A stretch of DNA of 64,000 nucleotides from Gammaproteobacteria bacterium. GTDB lineage: Bacteria > Pseudomonadota > Gammaproteobacteria > SZUA-140. Below, one piece after another: positions 17,411 through 24,837 of this stretch. The stretch's first letter is position 1; the number at the start of each line of letters is the position of its first letter. The notes beneath the pieces were generated by a model. It worked only from the letters and a program-made list of their open reading frames with translations, made no database searches and was not told the origin of the DNA. The stretch spans positions 124,001 to 188,000 of the forward strand of contig JADJWH010000001.1 of NCBI GenBank assembly GCA_016716465.1, written 5' to 3'. Made by a program: the position numbers and the translations under genes.

Positions 17411-17545
17411 ACGCGCGGTTGCGCCGGGTTCGCCAGGATCGGGGCGGTCCAGCACTCAAAATTGACGGGCGGGGCGATTGGCGGTTGTCTGGCCGGGGAA
17501 AGTGGCTAAGAATACTAGTTCCGACCCTCGATCATTCAATTTGCC

Positions 17546-17983
17546 ATGAAGTGCATTACCTCGAGCATAGAGATTGAGACCGGCCAGGGGATTTCGTTGC
17601 ATTCCCTGATGCCGGATCTGCGCACGACGGTTGCCCGCGCCGGCATCCGAAACGGCTTCGTTACCGTCACCTCGCAGCACACTACCACCGCGATTGTCAT
17701 CAACGAGGACGAGGCACGCCTGCTGGAGGACGTGAAGCGGTTTCTGGCGCGGCTGATCCCGCCCGGCGAGCATTATCTGCACAACGACATCGCCCAGCGC
17801 GACTGCCCGCCGGACGAGCCGGAGAACGCGCATTCCCACCTGGCGGCGATGCTGCTGGGCAGTTCCGAGGTGGTGCCACTGGTCGACGGTGCGCTGGGGC
17901 TGGGTCAGTACCAGTCGGTGATGCTGATCGAACTGGACGGGCCGCGCCGGCGCACGGTGCGGGTGCAGGTGGTGGGGGAGTAG
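17546..17983 (+). CDS. yjbQ: YjbQ / UPF0047 family protein
   Basis: 145 residues matching the UPF0047 (YjbQ) family, described as having thiamine-phosphate synthase side activity. Signature segments are FVTVTSQHTTTAIVINEDE, HNDIAQRDCPPDEPENAHSHLAAMLLG and a final strand pair ending RTVRVQVVGE. Length is normal. It stands alone, with 135 bases upstream holding no recognised site. Confidence 0.9.
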   Translation: MKCITSSIEIETGQGISLHSLMPDLRTTVARAGIRNGFVTVTSQHTTTAIVINEDEARLLEDVKRFLARLIPPGEHYLHNDIAQRDCPPDEPENAHSHLAAMLLGSSEVVPLVDGALGLGQYQSVMLIELDGPRRRTVRVQVVGE

Positions 17984-18007
17984 GCGCGGATCGGTGGGAA
18001 TGACGCG

Positions 18008-18334
18008 ATGGGTCGTGGCCATCATTATCACGTCTATGTCGTCCGCCTGTCGGATGACGTGCTGTACGAACCGAAGTTCATGCGCGCGAATCCGGAGTAT
18101 GAATACGGCAAGCCCTGTGTCTACGTCGGCATGACCGGGCTCGACCCCGATGTGCGTTTCGACAAGCACAAGGCCGGTATCCAGTCGAACCGCTTCGTGC
18201 GCGAATACGGCCTGCGCCTGATGCCCGAGCTGTACGAGATGTACAATCCGATGCCCTACGAGGGCGCGCGCGAGATGGAGGTGGAACTCGCCATCGGCCT
18301 GCGCGAGGCGGGGTATGGGGTGTGGCAGGCGTAG
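18008..18334 (+). CDS. Small GIY-YIG-like protein
   Basis: 108 residues. HYHVYVVRLS followed by KPCVYVGMTGLDPDVRFDKHKAG resembles the GIY-YIG strand pair (Y..VYVGMT) and the following Arg-containing helix. The sequence ends MEVELAIGLREAGYGVWQA, where a catalytic Glu may lie. Stand-alone proteins of this type exist but have no clear function. Nuclease activity cannot be judged from sequence alone. It starts 24 bases after yjbQ and may be cotranscribed. Confidence 0.5.
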   Translation: MGRGHHYHVYVVRLSDDVLYEPKFMRANPEYEYGKPCVYVGMTGLDPDVRFDKHKAGIQSNRFVREYGLRLMPELYEMYNPMPYEGAREMEVELAIGLREAGYGVWQA

Positions 18335-18348
18335 GGTTTTGGTGGGTG

Positions 18349-18560
18349 GGGGACAGATTTGGTTAGGTTAGACTGGGGACAGACTTAAGTCTGTCCCCTT
18401 ACTACCTGGCAAGTGGACAGGGGACAGATTTGAAATCTGTCCCCGCGGGGATGGCGGTTGAGATTCCCCGGATGCCGGTGCTCCGCACCTTTATCCGGGC
18501 TACGCGTGTGTTGTGGCGTGCGGGGAGCTGCGGGTCAGGGAAGATTTCAAATTTGTCCCC
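18349..18560. repeat. Cluster of compact GGGGACAGA palindromes
   Basis: Contains a half-site (18349-18360), a perfect 24-bp palindrome with ACTTAAGT centre (18375-18398), a 25-bp copy with TTGAA centre (18420-18444) and a degraded copy (18538-18560, one arm lacking ACAG). All share arms GGGGACAGA / TCTGTCCCC. They lie between the GIY-YIG-like gene and the next + strand gene. No T-tract follows them. Confidence 0.9.
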
Positions 18561-18673
18561 GAGGGTTGGGTTTCATCGTAGCCTGGATGGAGCGTAGCGG
18601 AATCCGGAGATGGTGGTTGGGATTTCCCGGATGCCGGTGCTCCGCACCTTTATCCGGGCTACGGGTGTGTTGT
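18451..18673. repeat. GTAGCCCGGAT-type repeats with a 64-bp direct duplication
   Basis: A second repeat family. The 64-bp stretches at 18451-18514 and 18610-18673 are the same with four mismatches, both containing GGATGCCGGTGCTCCGC and ending in CCGGGCTACG. Between them, 18577-18607 (CGTAGCCTGGATGGAGCG...) is a member in the opposite orientation. Similar elements recur at 58302-58495. This is a widespread proteobacterial repeat type. Confidence 0.8.
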
Positions 18674-18735
18674 AGGCGTACGCGGCTAAGGCTATAGTCT
18701 TGGGCAGGGCATATGACGCCGATTGGAGGTTTCGC

Positions 18736-19374
18736 ATGATCATGAAGCGGATTGCGTTTTTACTGATGCTGGTGATGGTGTGGCCGGCGCAGGCCAATCG
18801 TATGGACGATGAGCTCACCGAGGCGCGCGCGGTGTTTCTGAAAGGGGTGGACGGGGACAAGCGCGCGGTGCGGGACGCGGTCCAGCGGTTCAAGTCGCTG
18901 AGTCGGGCGCACGCGGAGGAGCCGGTGTTTCAGGCCTATCTCGGCGCGTCCATGACGCTGCAGGGGCGCGACGCGCCCAACAACATCGAGAAGGGGCGCA
19001 TCACCGATGAGGGCCTGGGCGTGCTCGACCGCGCGCTGGACGCGCAGCTGGCGAAGCCGGATCCGGGCTCGGTGCACACCCTCGATACGATGCTGGTGGC
19101 GGCGAACACCTACATCCATCTGCCGGCCTTCTTCAATCGCTATGAACAGGGCAAGGACCTGTTGCAGAAGATCCTCGCGCACCCCGATTTCGAGGGCATG
19201 GCGCCGGGCTATAAGGCGGCGGTCTACGTGGCCCAGGCGCTGGTGTCCCACGGCGACGCCGACGACGCGGCCTACCGCCGCTATCTGGAGCTGACCGTCA
19301 GCACCGACCCCAAGGGCCGCGACGGCGAGTTTGCCAGCAAGCGGTTGCAGGAGTTGGGAGATGATGGGGAGTGA
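18736..19374 (+). CDS. Secreted TPR-like protein
   Basis: 212 residues from ATG 18736, preceded by TTGGAGG. The upstream in-frame start would bury the signal peptide. Signal peptide MIMKRIAFLLMLVMVWPAQA, then a helical repeat region (QRFKSLSRAHAEEPVFQAYLGASMTL, AAVYVAQALVSHGDADDAAYRRYLEL) resembling tetratricopeptide repeats. Exported to the periplasm; function unknown. Compact repeats lie on both sides. Confidence 0.65.
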   Translation: MIMKRIAFLLMLVMVWPAQANRMDDELTEARAVFLKGVDGDKRAVRDAVQRFKSLSRAHAEEPVFQAYLGASMTLQGRDAPNNIEKGRITDEGLGVLDRALDAQLAKPDPGSVHTLDTMLVAANTYIHLPAFFNRYEQGKDLLQKILAHPDFEGMAPGYKAAVYVAQALVSHGDADDAAYRRYLELTVSTDPKGRDGEFASKRLQELGDDGE

Positions 19375-19409
19375 ATTAGCGGGTTGGGGGCAGACTTACA
19401 CCCTCGCTT

Positions 19410-19493
19410 GGGGACAGATTTCAAATCTGTCCCCATCTCACTTAAGGGGACAGACTTAAGTCTGTCCCCGGTCTTCTGACCAAATCTGTCCCC
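19410..19493. repeat. Compact palindromes between two convergent genes
   Basis: 25-bp (19410-19434, TTCAA centre) and 24-bp (19446-19469, ACTTAAGT centre) palindromes plus a half-site (19482-19493) fill the gap between the TPR-like gene and lexA, which converge. They could act as bidirectional terminators, although no U-tracts follow. Confidence 0.85.
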
Positions 19494-19502
19494 GACCAGG
19501 TT

Positions 19503-20078
19503 TTATTTGTACTTCCGGAACTGCCCCACCACCACCCCGAAGATTTCCAGCGCACCCTGTGGGCGGATGACAGGGTAGGCCTTGTTCTCGGGTTTCAGCA
19601 CGAACTTTCCCTTTTCCTTGTCGAGGCGCTTCAGGGTGAATTCGTTGTCGACGATGGCAACGACGAGTTCGCCGACCTTGGCGTTCTGGCGCTTCTCGAC
19701 GACGACGATGTCATCCGAATGGATGCCGGCGTCGATCATCGAGTCGCCGCGGACGCGGACCAGCACCGTCGTTGACGGATTCTTTACCAGGTATTCGTCG
19801 ATGGTGAGATTGTTCGACCCGGTGTCCGCGGCCGGACTCGGCAGGCCGGCCGGCACGCTCTCGGCCAGCGGCCGCTCGAAGAAGCGCGCGCCGGGCCTGA
19901 GCCGCTGCCCGGGGGCGCTCTCGAGATAACCTTCCGCCTTGAGCCGCATCACCAGTCCCGCGACCGAGGCCTTAGAACTCATGCCGATCAGCTCGCCGAT
20001 GGCCGCATACGAGGGCAGCACGCGGTGGCGGGCGTAGTAATCCTGCAGGCGGGCGAGATGTTGCTCATCATTGGGCAT
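19503..20078 (-). CDS. lexA: LexA-type SOS repressor / autoprotease
   Basis: 191-residue LexA-like protein, shorter than E. coli LexA and closer to the LexA2 type. The N-terminal winged helix-turn-helix (PSYAAIGELIGMSSKASVAGLVMRLKAEGYL) binds DNA. The hinge has an Ala77-Gly78 cleavage site (SVPAGLPSP). The S24 domain has Ser113 in GDSMIDAGI and Lys150 in EFTLKRL. RecA-stimulated self-cleavage is expected after DNA damage. A perfect GAAC/GTTC palindrome 14-31 bases upstream of its start, shared with the divergent ORF6N gene, is the likely operator. No imuA-imuB-dnaE2 mutagenesis genes are adjacent. Confidence 0.9.
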   Translation of the reverse strand: MPNDEQHLARLQDYYARHRVLPSYAAIGELIGMSSKASVAGLVMRLKAEGYLESAPGQRLRPGARFFERPLAESVPAGLPSPAADTGSNNLTIDEYLVKNPSTTVLVRVRGDSMIDAGIHSDDIVVVEKRQNAKVGELVVAIVDNEFTLKRLDKEKGKFVLKPENKAYPVIRPQGALEIFGVVVGQFRKYK

Positions 20079-20091
20079 GCGGCTATGCTAG

Positions 20092-20109
20092 CGAACGAAC
20101 GTTCGTTCG
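20092..20109. promoter_or_regulatory. GAAC/GTTC palindrome, probable LexA operator
   Basis: Perfect 18-bp palindrome CGAACGAACGTTCGTTCG in the 46-base gap between lexA (-) and the ORF6N gene (+). It contains CGAAC-N4-GTTCG, close to the Gram-positive SOS box, and no CTGT-N8-ACAG box of the E. coli type. It probably controls both genes. Confidence 0.65.
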
Positions 20110-20124
20110 TCAAGGAGGTGGGGC

Positions 20125-20700
20125 ATGGAGGCCGGGAAAAATGGTGGTGAGAACAGGGTATCAATCGCGGGGATTACTCAGGGGATTCTGGTGATCCGGG
20201 GACAGAGGGTGATGCTCAGCACATACCTCGCTGAGTTGTATCAGGTGGAGCCTCGCGTCCTGATTCAGGCGGTGAAACGAAATATCGCGCGGTTTCCCGA
20301 GGATTTTATGTTCCAGTTGAGCAATCAGGAACTCGCCAGCTTGAAATCACAATTTGTGACTTCAAGCTGGGGTGGGGCACGTCGAGCCGCGCCCTATGCC
20401 TTTACGGAACAGGGGGTGGCAATGCTTTCCTCGGTCCTGCGGAGCGAACGAGCCATTCGTGTCAACATCGAAATCATGCGGACCTTCGTGCGTCTCCGGC
20501 AGATGCTGATCTCGCACGCGGAGCTTGCGCGGAAGCTTGCCGCCCTGGAACGGAAATACGACGCGCAGTTCAAGATCGTCTTTGATGCGATTCGTGAGCT
20601 GATGACGCCGCCGGAGCCGAAGAGGAGGCGGCCGACTTTAGTATGGGGACAGATTTCAAATCTGTCCCCGATGGGTGGGGAATCTGTCCCCGATGGGTGA
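20125..20700 (+). CDS. ORF6N domain DNA-binding protein (second copy)
   Basis: 191 residues, paralogue of the protein at 3040-3588. The ORF6N domain (RVMLSTYLAELYQV, RFPEDFMFQLSNQEL, AFTEQGVAMLSSVL) is followed by a helical tail with the same IRELMTPPEPK motif. GGAGG lies about 10 bases before the ATG. The last ~18 residues (WGQISNLSPMGGESVPDG) are encoded by a compact repeat and a half-site, so the natural C-terminus was replaced by repeat sequence. Divergent from lexA with the likely SOS operator between them, so it may be damage-inducible. Confidence 0.8.
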   Translation: MEAGKNGGENRVSIAGITQGILVIRGQRVMLSTYLAELYQVEPRVLIQAVKRNIARFPEDFMFQLSNQELASLKSQFVTSSWGGARRAAPYAFTEQGVAMLSSVLRSERAIRVNIEIMRTFVRLRQMLISHAELARKLAALERKYDAQFKIVFDAIRELMTPPEPKRRRPTLVWGQISNLSPMGGESVPDG

Positions 20701-20750
20701 GGTATGGGGACAGACTTAAGTCTGTCCCCGCCCTACCGGTGTCTGTCCCC
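20645..20750. repeat. Compact palindromes overlapping two gene ends
   Basis: 25-bp palindrome 20645-20669 and half-site 20681-20691 lie inside the 3' end of the ORF6N gene. The 24-bp palindrome 20706-20729 contains, at its TTAA centre, the stop codon of the convergent BASS transporter gene. A further half-site (20741-20750) codes for that protein's tail. Confidence 0.9.
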
Positions 20751-21690
20751 TATCAGAGGGCCGCGGCGGTCGCATGCGCCACCAGGCGGCGAGGGCGCTG
20801 CCGATGATGGAGTGGAAGCTGGCGGAGATGGCGGAGGGGACCGGGGCCAGGACCAGTTCGGGGAAGCTCGCGCGGGCGAGGACGGCGCCGAGGCCGGAGT
20901 TCTGCATGCCGACTTCGATGGAGACGGTACGGCTGGCGAGTTCGGACAGCTTCAGCAATCGGGCCAGCAGGTAGCCGAGGCCGAAGCCGCCGAGGTGCAG
21001 CAGGGCGACGGCGGTGAACAGCACCTGCGCGGAGTCGCGCACGGTGCCGGCATTGGACCCGATGATGCTGGCGCAGATCAGCGTGATGAAGATCACCGAT
21101 ACCAGCGGCGCCACCGGCAGCACGAAATTCACGACGCGCGGCGCGTAGCGATTGAGCAACACGCCGAGCGTGACCGGTACCACGACCACCTGCAGCGTGT
21201 TGACGAACAGGCTCCAGGCGCTGACCTCGACATACGCGCCGGCCAGCCACTTGGTCAGCAGCGGCGTCATCACCACGGCGGCGAAGGTCGAGCACATCGT
21301 CATCAGTACCGACAGCGCGACGTCCGCGCGCGCGATGTAGCTGACGACATTGGACGCCGTGCCGCCCGGGCAGCAGGCCACGAGGATCAGGCCGACGGCG
21401 AGTGCGGGCTCCAGCGCCAGCCCCTTCGCGATGGCCCAGCCGAGGAATGGCATGATCAGGAACTGCGCGGCGACGCCGACCACCACCTGGCGCGGCAGGC
21501 GCGCGACGCGGCGGAAGTCGTCGACGCTCAGCGTGATCCCCATGCCGATCATGATTACGGCCAGGCCCCAGACGATCATCGTCGAGTTGAACCAGGTGAA
21601 CCCCGCCGGGTAGAACAGCGCGAGCCCGCTGCAGGTCACGACCCAGAGCGGGAACAGGTTGGCGAGGCGGTTGAGCAGGGCGGCCATCAA
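20716..21690 (-). CDS. Bile acid:sodium symporter (BASS) family transporter
   Basis: 324 residues with about nine or ten hydrophobic helices and the BASS signatures MIGMGITLSVDDF, VACCPGGTASNVVSYIARAD and VEVGMQN-like SIEVGMQNSGLG. Likely a sodium-coupled organic-anion importer of the inner membrane; the substrate cannot be told. The final residues (RPSDRGQTPVGRGQT) are translated from GGGGACAGAC repeat sequence and the stop TAA is the centre of a palindrome, so the C-terminus has been rewritten by repeat insertion. Confidence 0.9.
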   Translation of the reverse strand: MMAALLNRLANLFPLWVVTCSGLALFYPAGFTWFNSTMIVWGLAVIMIGMGITLSVDDFRRVARLPRQVVVGVAAQFLIMPFLGWAIAKGLALEPALAVGLILVACCPGGTASNVVSYIARADVALSVLMTMCSTFAAVVMTPLLTKWLAGAYVEVSAWSLFVNTLQVVVVPVTLGVLLNRYAPRVVNFVLPVAPLVSVIFITLICASIIGSNAGTVRDSAQVLFTAVALLHLGGFGLGYLLARLLKLSELASRTVSIEVGMQNSGLGAVLARASFPELVLAPVPSAISASFHSIIGSALAAWWRMRPPRPSDRGQTPVGRGQT

Positions 21691-21837
21691 TGGATATCAG
21701 CGTTTCGGGTGATGGGAATCGGGAATCGTGTCGGGCATTATATTGGGGCAGCGGCAGTGTTGTCTCGCGCGGCGCGCGCGATGACCCTGTTCCGTAACGC
21801 CGGTTGACGATGGTCCGGAGTGACCGAGGAGGTCGTG

Positions 21838-23325
21838 ATGTCGCATCACCCGTACTATCCGATCGTCTATGTGCGCGGCTACGCGATGACCCAGGCCGAG
21901 GTCGAGGACACGGTCGCCGATCCGTACATGGGCTTCAACCTCGGCAGCACCAAGCTGCGCCAGCGCTGGACGGGCGATATCCAGCGCCATATCTTCGAGT
22001 CGCCGCTGATCCGACTGATGAAGGATTACGGGTATACCGATGCCTTCTCCGACGGCGTGGAACTGAGCGGCGATCCGCCGATTCCGTGGAAGACGATCTG
22101 GGTGTACCGCTATTACGAGCAGGTCTCGCGCGACCTCGGCGACGGAAAGCGGCCGGAGATCGAGATCTTCGCCGATGGCCTGGGCGATTTCCTGCGCGAC
22201 ATGCGTGAGCGCATCTGCGGCGATGATGCGCAGGCGCGGCGGGAGTTCCGCGTCTATCTGGTGGCTCATTCGATGGGCGGGCTGGTCGTGCGCTGCTGGC
22301 TGCAGAACACCCGCGCCGGCGAGCAGGACCCGGTCGCGGTCGAGAAGGTCTTCACCTACGCGACGCCGCACGGTGGCATCGATGTGCGCCTGCTCGGCAA
22401 CATCCCGCGCTTCGTGCAGGTCAACAACAGCGAGAACTTCAGCGAGGCGCGCATGCGCGAGTACCTGAAGTTGCCGGCCGGCGAACCGGTGCACAGCCTG
22501 GCCGGCAAGTTCGATCCCGGCCGTTTCTTCTCGCTGGTCGGCACCAACGAGCGCGATTATGCGGCGGCCTACGGCCTGTCGCGGCTGGCGGTCGGGCCGA
22601 TGAGCGACGGACTGGTGCTGATCCGGAACGCCTACGTGAAGGACGGCCCGCGCGCCTTCGTGCATCGCGCCCATTCCGGGCATTTCGGCATCGTCAATTC
22701 CGAGGAGGGGTACCAGAACCTGAGGCGGTTCTTCTTCGGCGACATGGCGGTGTACGGTGTGCTGCACGTGAAGGACTTCACGCTGCCACCGAAGATCGAG
22801 ACGGCGAAGAAGAAAGGCAAAAAGGTGCGGGCGTCCTATCACGTGGAGGTGATCGTGCGCGTGCGGGACTTCCGCTGGGACCTGCACCGGCGCACGCAGG
22901 ACGAGGCCTCGGCGATCTTCGCGAAATACGACGAGGTGGTGGGGGAGCAGAAGGGGTTGACGCTGTTCAGCACCTATTTGTCCGAGGCGCTGATCCACAA
23001 GAACAGCCGTTACATGGGCTTCTCGGTGGATCTGCGTGTGCTCGTGCCGGAGTATGTCGTCGGGGGCGATCACTTTTTCGACGATCACTACGACGGCGCC
23101 TACCTGTTCCGCGACAAGCTGAACCTGCTGGTGGACTGGGAAAAGGCCGGCGCGGTGCGCGTCAAATACGGCTGGGACAATGAGAACGGCGCCAACCGCG
23201 CCGGCCGCGTGGCCGCGGTGAGCGCCCGGGACGGCGGGTGGCACTGCGAGATCCCGGTCCGAAACACGGCCCGCCCCGGCATCGATGCCGTGCTGACGCT
23301 GCGGATGGCGCGCGAGGCTGGTTAG
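21838..23325 (+). CDS. Alpha/beta hydrolase, lipase-like
   Basis: 495 residues from ATG 21838, with GAGGAGG 4 bases ahead. PIVYVRGYA resembles the strand leading to the oxyanion hole, VAHSMGGLV gives nucleophile Ser145, and YATPHGGID follows the usual lipase fold. Candidate acid and base residues are in GPMSDGLVLI and HRAHSGHFGIVNS. The last ~190 residues are a separate beta-rich region (YHVEVIVRVRDFRWDL, FSVDLRVLVPEYVVGG). No signal peptide, so cytoplasmic. Resembles triacylglycerol-lipase or PGAP1-like hydrolases. Substrate unknown. Confidence 0.75.
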   Translation: MSHHPYYPIVYVRGYAMTQAEVEDTVADPYMGFNLGSTKLRQRWTGDIQRHIFESPLIRLMKDYGYTDAFSDGVELSGDPPIPWKTIWVYRYYEQVSRDLGDGKRPEIEIFADGLGDFLRDMRERICGDDAQARREFRVYLVAHSMGGLVVRCWLQNTRAGEQDPVAVEKVFTYATPHGGIDVRLLGNIPRFVQVNNSENFSEARMREYLKLPAGEPVHSLAGKFDPGRFFSLVGTNERDYAAAYGLSRLAVGPMSDGLVLIRNAYVKDGPRAFVHRAHSGHFGIVNSEEGYQNLRRFFFGDMAVYGVLHVKDFTLPPKIETAKKKGKKVRASYHVEVIVRVRDFRWDLHRRTQDEASAIFAKYDEVVGEQKGLTLFSTYLSEALIHKNSRYMGFSVDLRVLVPEYVVGGDHFFDDHYDGAYLFRDKLNLLVDWEKAGAVRVKYGWDNENGANRAGRVAAVSARDGGWHCEIPVRNTARPGIDAVLTLRMAREAG

Positions 23326-23328
23326 TCA

Positions 23329-23681
23329 GGGGACGGACTTAAGTCCGTCCCCGGTCTGGTTTAGGCTTAATGCGGGGACAGACTTAAGTCTGTCCCCTAC
23401 CCGACAATGCCGGAGCAGCGGCCAAGGGGACGGATTTGAAATCCGTCCCCGTTCTAATTTTCCAGTCCGTCCCCGTGCCAGGTTTGGGGACAGATTTATA
23501 AATCTGTCCCCGATTTTAATGTCGCTGTCCCCGATTTCGCTCTCAAGGTCGCCGTAAGCCCCCGAGCTTCTGGCGCCGATTCAGATAGCCGAACGCAGGC
23601 AAACGGACTTACAATCGATGCCTGTAGATGCCGGAGCCGGGGACAGTTCGGGATCGGGGACAGATTTGCAAATCTGTCCCC
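23329..23681. repeat. Dense array of compact palindromes
   Basis: Five copies: 23329-23352 (ACGG/CCGT variant), 23374-23397, 23426-23450 (ACGG/CCGT variant), 23486-23511 and 23656-23681 (26 bp, TTGCAA centre). Half-sites lie near 23462-23474 and 23525-23532. This accounts for most of the 489-base gap; 23682-23814 holds only the ribosome binding site of the next gene and no recognised gene. Spacing of 21-35 bases between the first four resembles a CRISPR array only superficially. Confidence 0.9.
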
Positions 23682-23814
23682 TACCGTCGCTCCCGACTCA
23701 GACGGCAGAGTTGATGCAAGCGGTGTCTGGAGTCGGCATCCGAACAGGCGGTGCGACGAAGGAAGCAGAAATCCTGCGCGGCAGGATCGTGATCAACCGA
23801 CGGGGAGGGAAGCA

Positions 23815-24105
23815 ATGATGATGAAATGGCTGGTGGCCAGCCTGGCCGTGTGCGCGCTTGCCGCGTGCTCCGGTGTGCGGACGACGGGAGATTCGTACTC
23901 CGCGCACGCCGAGAACTTTAATATCCTGTTTCTGCAGATCCCCGGCGGCGATACGCAGCAGCGCGCGATGGATCTGGTGCCCGAGGGGAGCGATGTGATC
24001 ACGATGACGTCGTCACCCAAGGACACGTCGTCACTGATCGGCTTCATCAACCGGCTGATCGGTATCGACATCACCTTCGTCAACGGATCGACGAAGAAGG
24101 AGTAG
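23815..24105 (+). CDS. Small lipoprotein
   Basis: 96 residues with a clear lipoprotein signal (MMMKWLVASLAVCALAAC, lipobox LAAC) and GGGAGGGA upstream. The mature part (AENFNILFLQIPGGDTQQRAMDLVPEG, ITMTSSPKDTSSLIGFINRLIGID) is a short alpha/beta domain of no family I can name. It is isolated between repeat arrays. Confidence 0.7.
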   Translation: MMMKWLVASLAVCALAACSGVRTTGDSYSAHAENFNILFLQIPGGDTQQRAMDLVPEGSDVITMTSSPKDTSSLIGFINRLIGIDITFVNGSTKKE

Positions 24106-24119
24106 CATCTATTAAGACT

Positions 24120-24255
24120 GGGGACAGACTTCCAGTCTGTCCCCGTTTTCGCTGTCGGGGGACTGCGTTGGGGGCAAGCCAGCCTTGGGGACAGATTTAT
24201 AAATCTGTCCCCATACTTCTGTAGCAAGGTTGGGGACGGACTTAAGTCCGTCCCC
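24120..24255. repeat. Three compact palindromes
   Basis: 24120-24144 (TTCCA centre), 24187-24212 (TTATAA centre) and 24232-24255 (ACGG/CCGT variant with CTTAAG centre), all between two + strand genes. Confidence 0.9.
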
Positions 24256-24279
24256 GTTCCAGTTGAAGCCGGGAACATC

Positions 24280-24654
24280 ATGCCGCCGGATACCTATGTC
24301 TGCTGGAAATGCGGCGCGGCGCAGCCGGAGCTGCTGTTGCCGCTGGCGCGCCTCGCCGAATGCTCGTCCTGCCGCGCACAGCTGCATGTCTGCCGCATGT
24401 GCCGCTACTACGACCCGCGCTCCGCCCAGCAGTGCCGTGAACCGGTGGCGGACGCCGTCGCCGACAAGGAGCGCGCCAACTTCTGCGGCTATTTCCAGAT
24501 CCGGCCGGACGCCTTCGCCCCGCCGTCAGGTCAGGCCGGGGAATCGCGCCGCCAGCTGGACGCCCTGTTCGGCGGCACTGGATCACCTGCATCGGAACCC
24601 CGAAACCCGGAAGACGCCGCGCGCGAGAAGCTGAACGATCTGTTCAAGAAATAA
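24280..24654 (+). CDS. Zinc-ribbon protein
   Basis: 124 residues. Cysteine pairs CWKC (residues ~8-11), CSSC (~28-31) and CRMC (~38-41), with further Cys in QQCREP and FCGYF, suggest one or two zinc ribbons. The middle (CRMCRYYDPRSAQQCREPVADAVADKERANFCGYFQ) is a recurring motif in conserved proteobacterial hypothetical proteins. The C-terminus is disordered then helical (DAAREKLNDLFKK). Cytoplasmic, function unknown. Confidence 0.7.
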   Translation: MPPDTYVCWKCGAAQPELLLPLARLAECSSCRAQLHVCRMCRYYDPRSAQQCREPVADAVADKERANFCGYFQIRPDAFAPPSGQAGESRRQLDALFGGTGSPASEPRNPEDAAREKLNDLFKK

Positions 24655-24655
24655 T

Positions 24656-24806
24656 GGGGACAGTTTACGTTGGACAGGGATTGGGGACAGATTTAACTTC
24701 AGCGCAAGGGGACAGATTTGAAATCTGTCCCCGATGTAAGGGTCGATCGGGGACGGACTTAAGTCCGTCCCCTCGATAGTGTGGGGACAGATTTAAATCT
24801 GCCCCC
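24656..24806. repeat. Compact palindromes and half-sites
   Basis: Half-sites at 24656-24665 and 24683-24694, palindromes at 24708-24732 and 24749-24772 (ACGG/CCGT variant), and 24783-24806, which has the shortest centre (ATTTAAAT) and one mismatch in the right arm. The last lies directly upstream of the next gene. Confidence 0.9.
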
Positions 24807-24837
24807 TTCGTTTCGAGCACAACCGGAGGTTGATCAA

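Noticed and set aside
18349..19493. Rho-independent terminators at every compact palindrome
   Set aside because: Stems are strong but T-tracts are missing after nearly all copies, and many lie upstream of genes or inside coding sequence. A terminator role may exist at some sites but cannot be assigned to the family.
23329..23511. CRISPR-like array of 24-26-bp repeats with 21-35-bp spacing
   Set aside because: Repeats differ in sequence and length, are palindromic over their whole length, occur in many other gaps in either isolated or clustered form, and no cas gene is nearby.
23618..23818. 66-codon + strand frame in the repeat array
   Set aside because: Composed largely of translated repeat sequence (GTDLQICPLP type) with no ribosome site.
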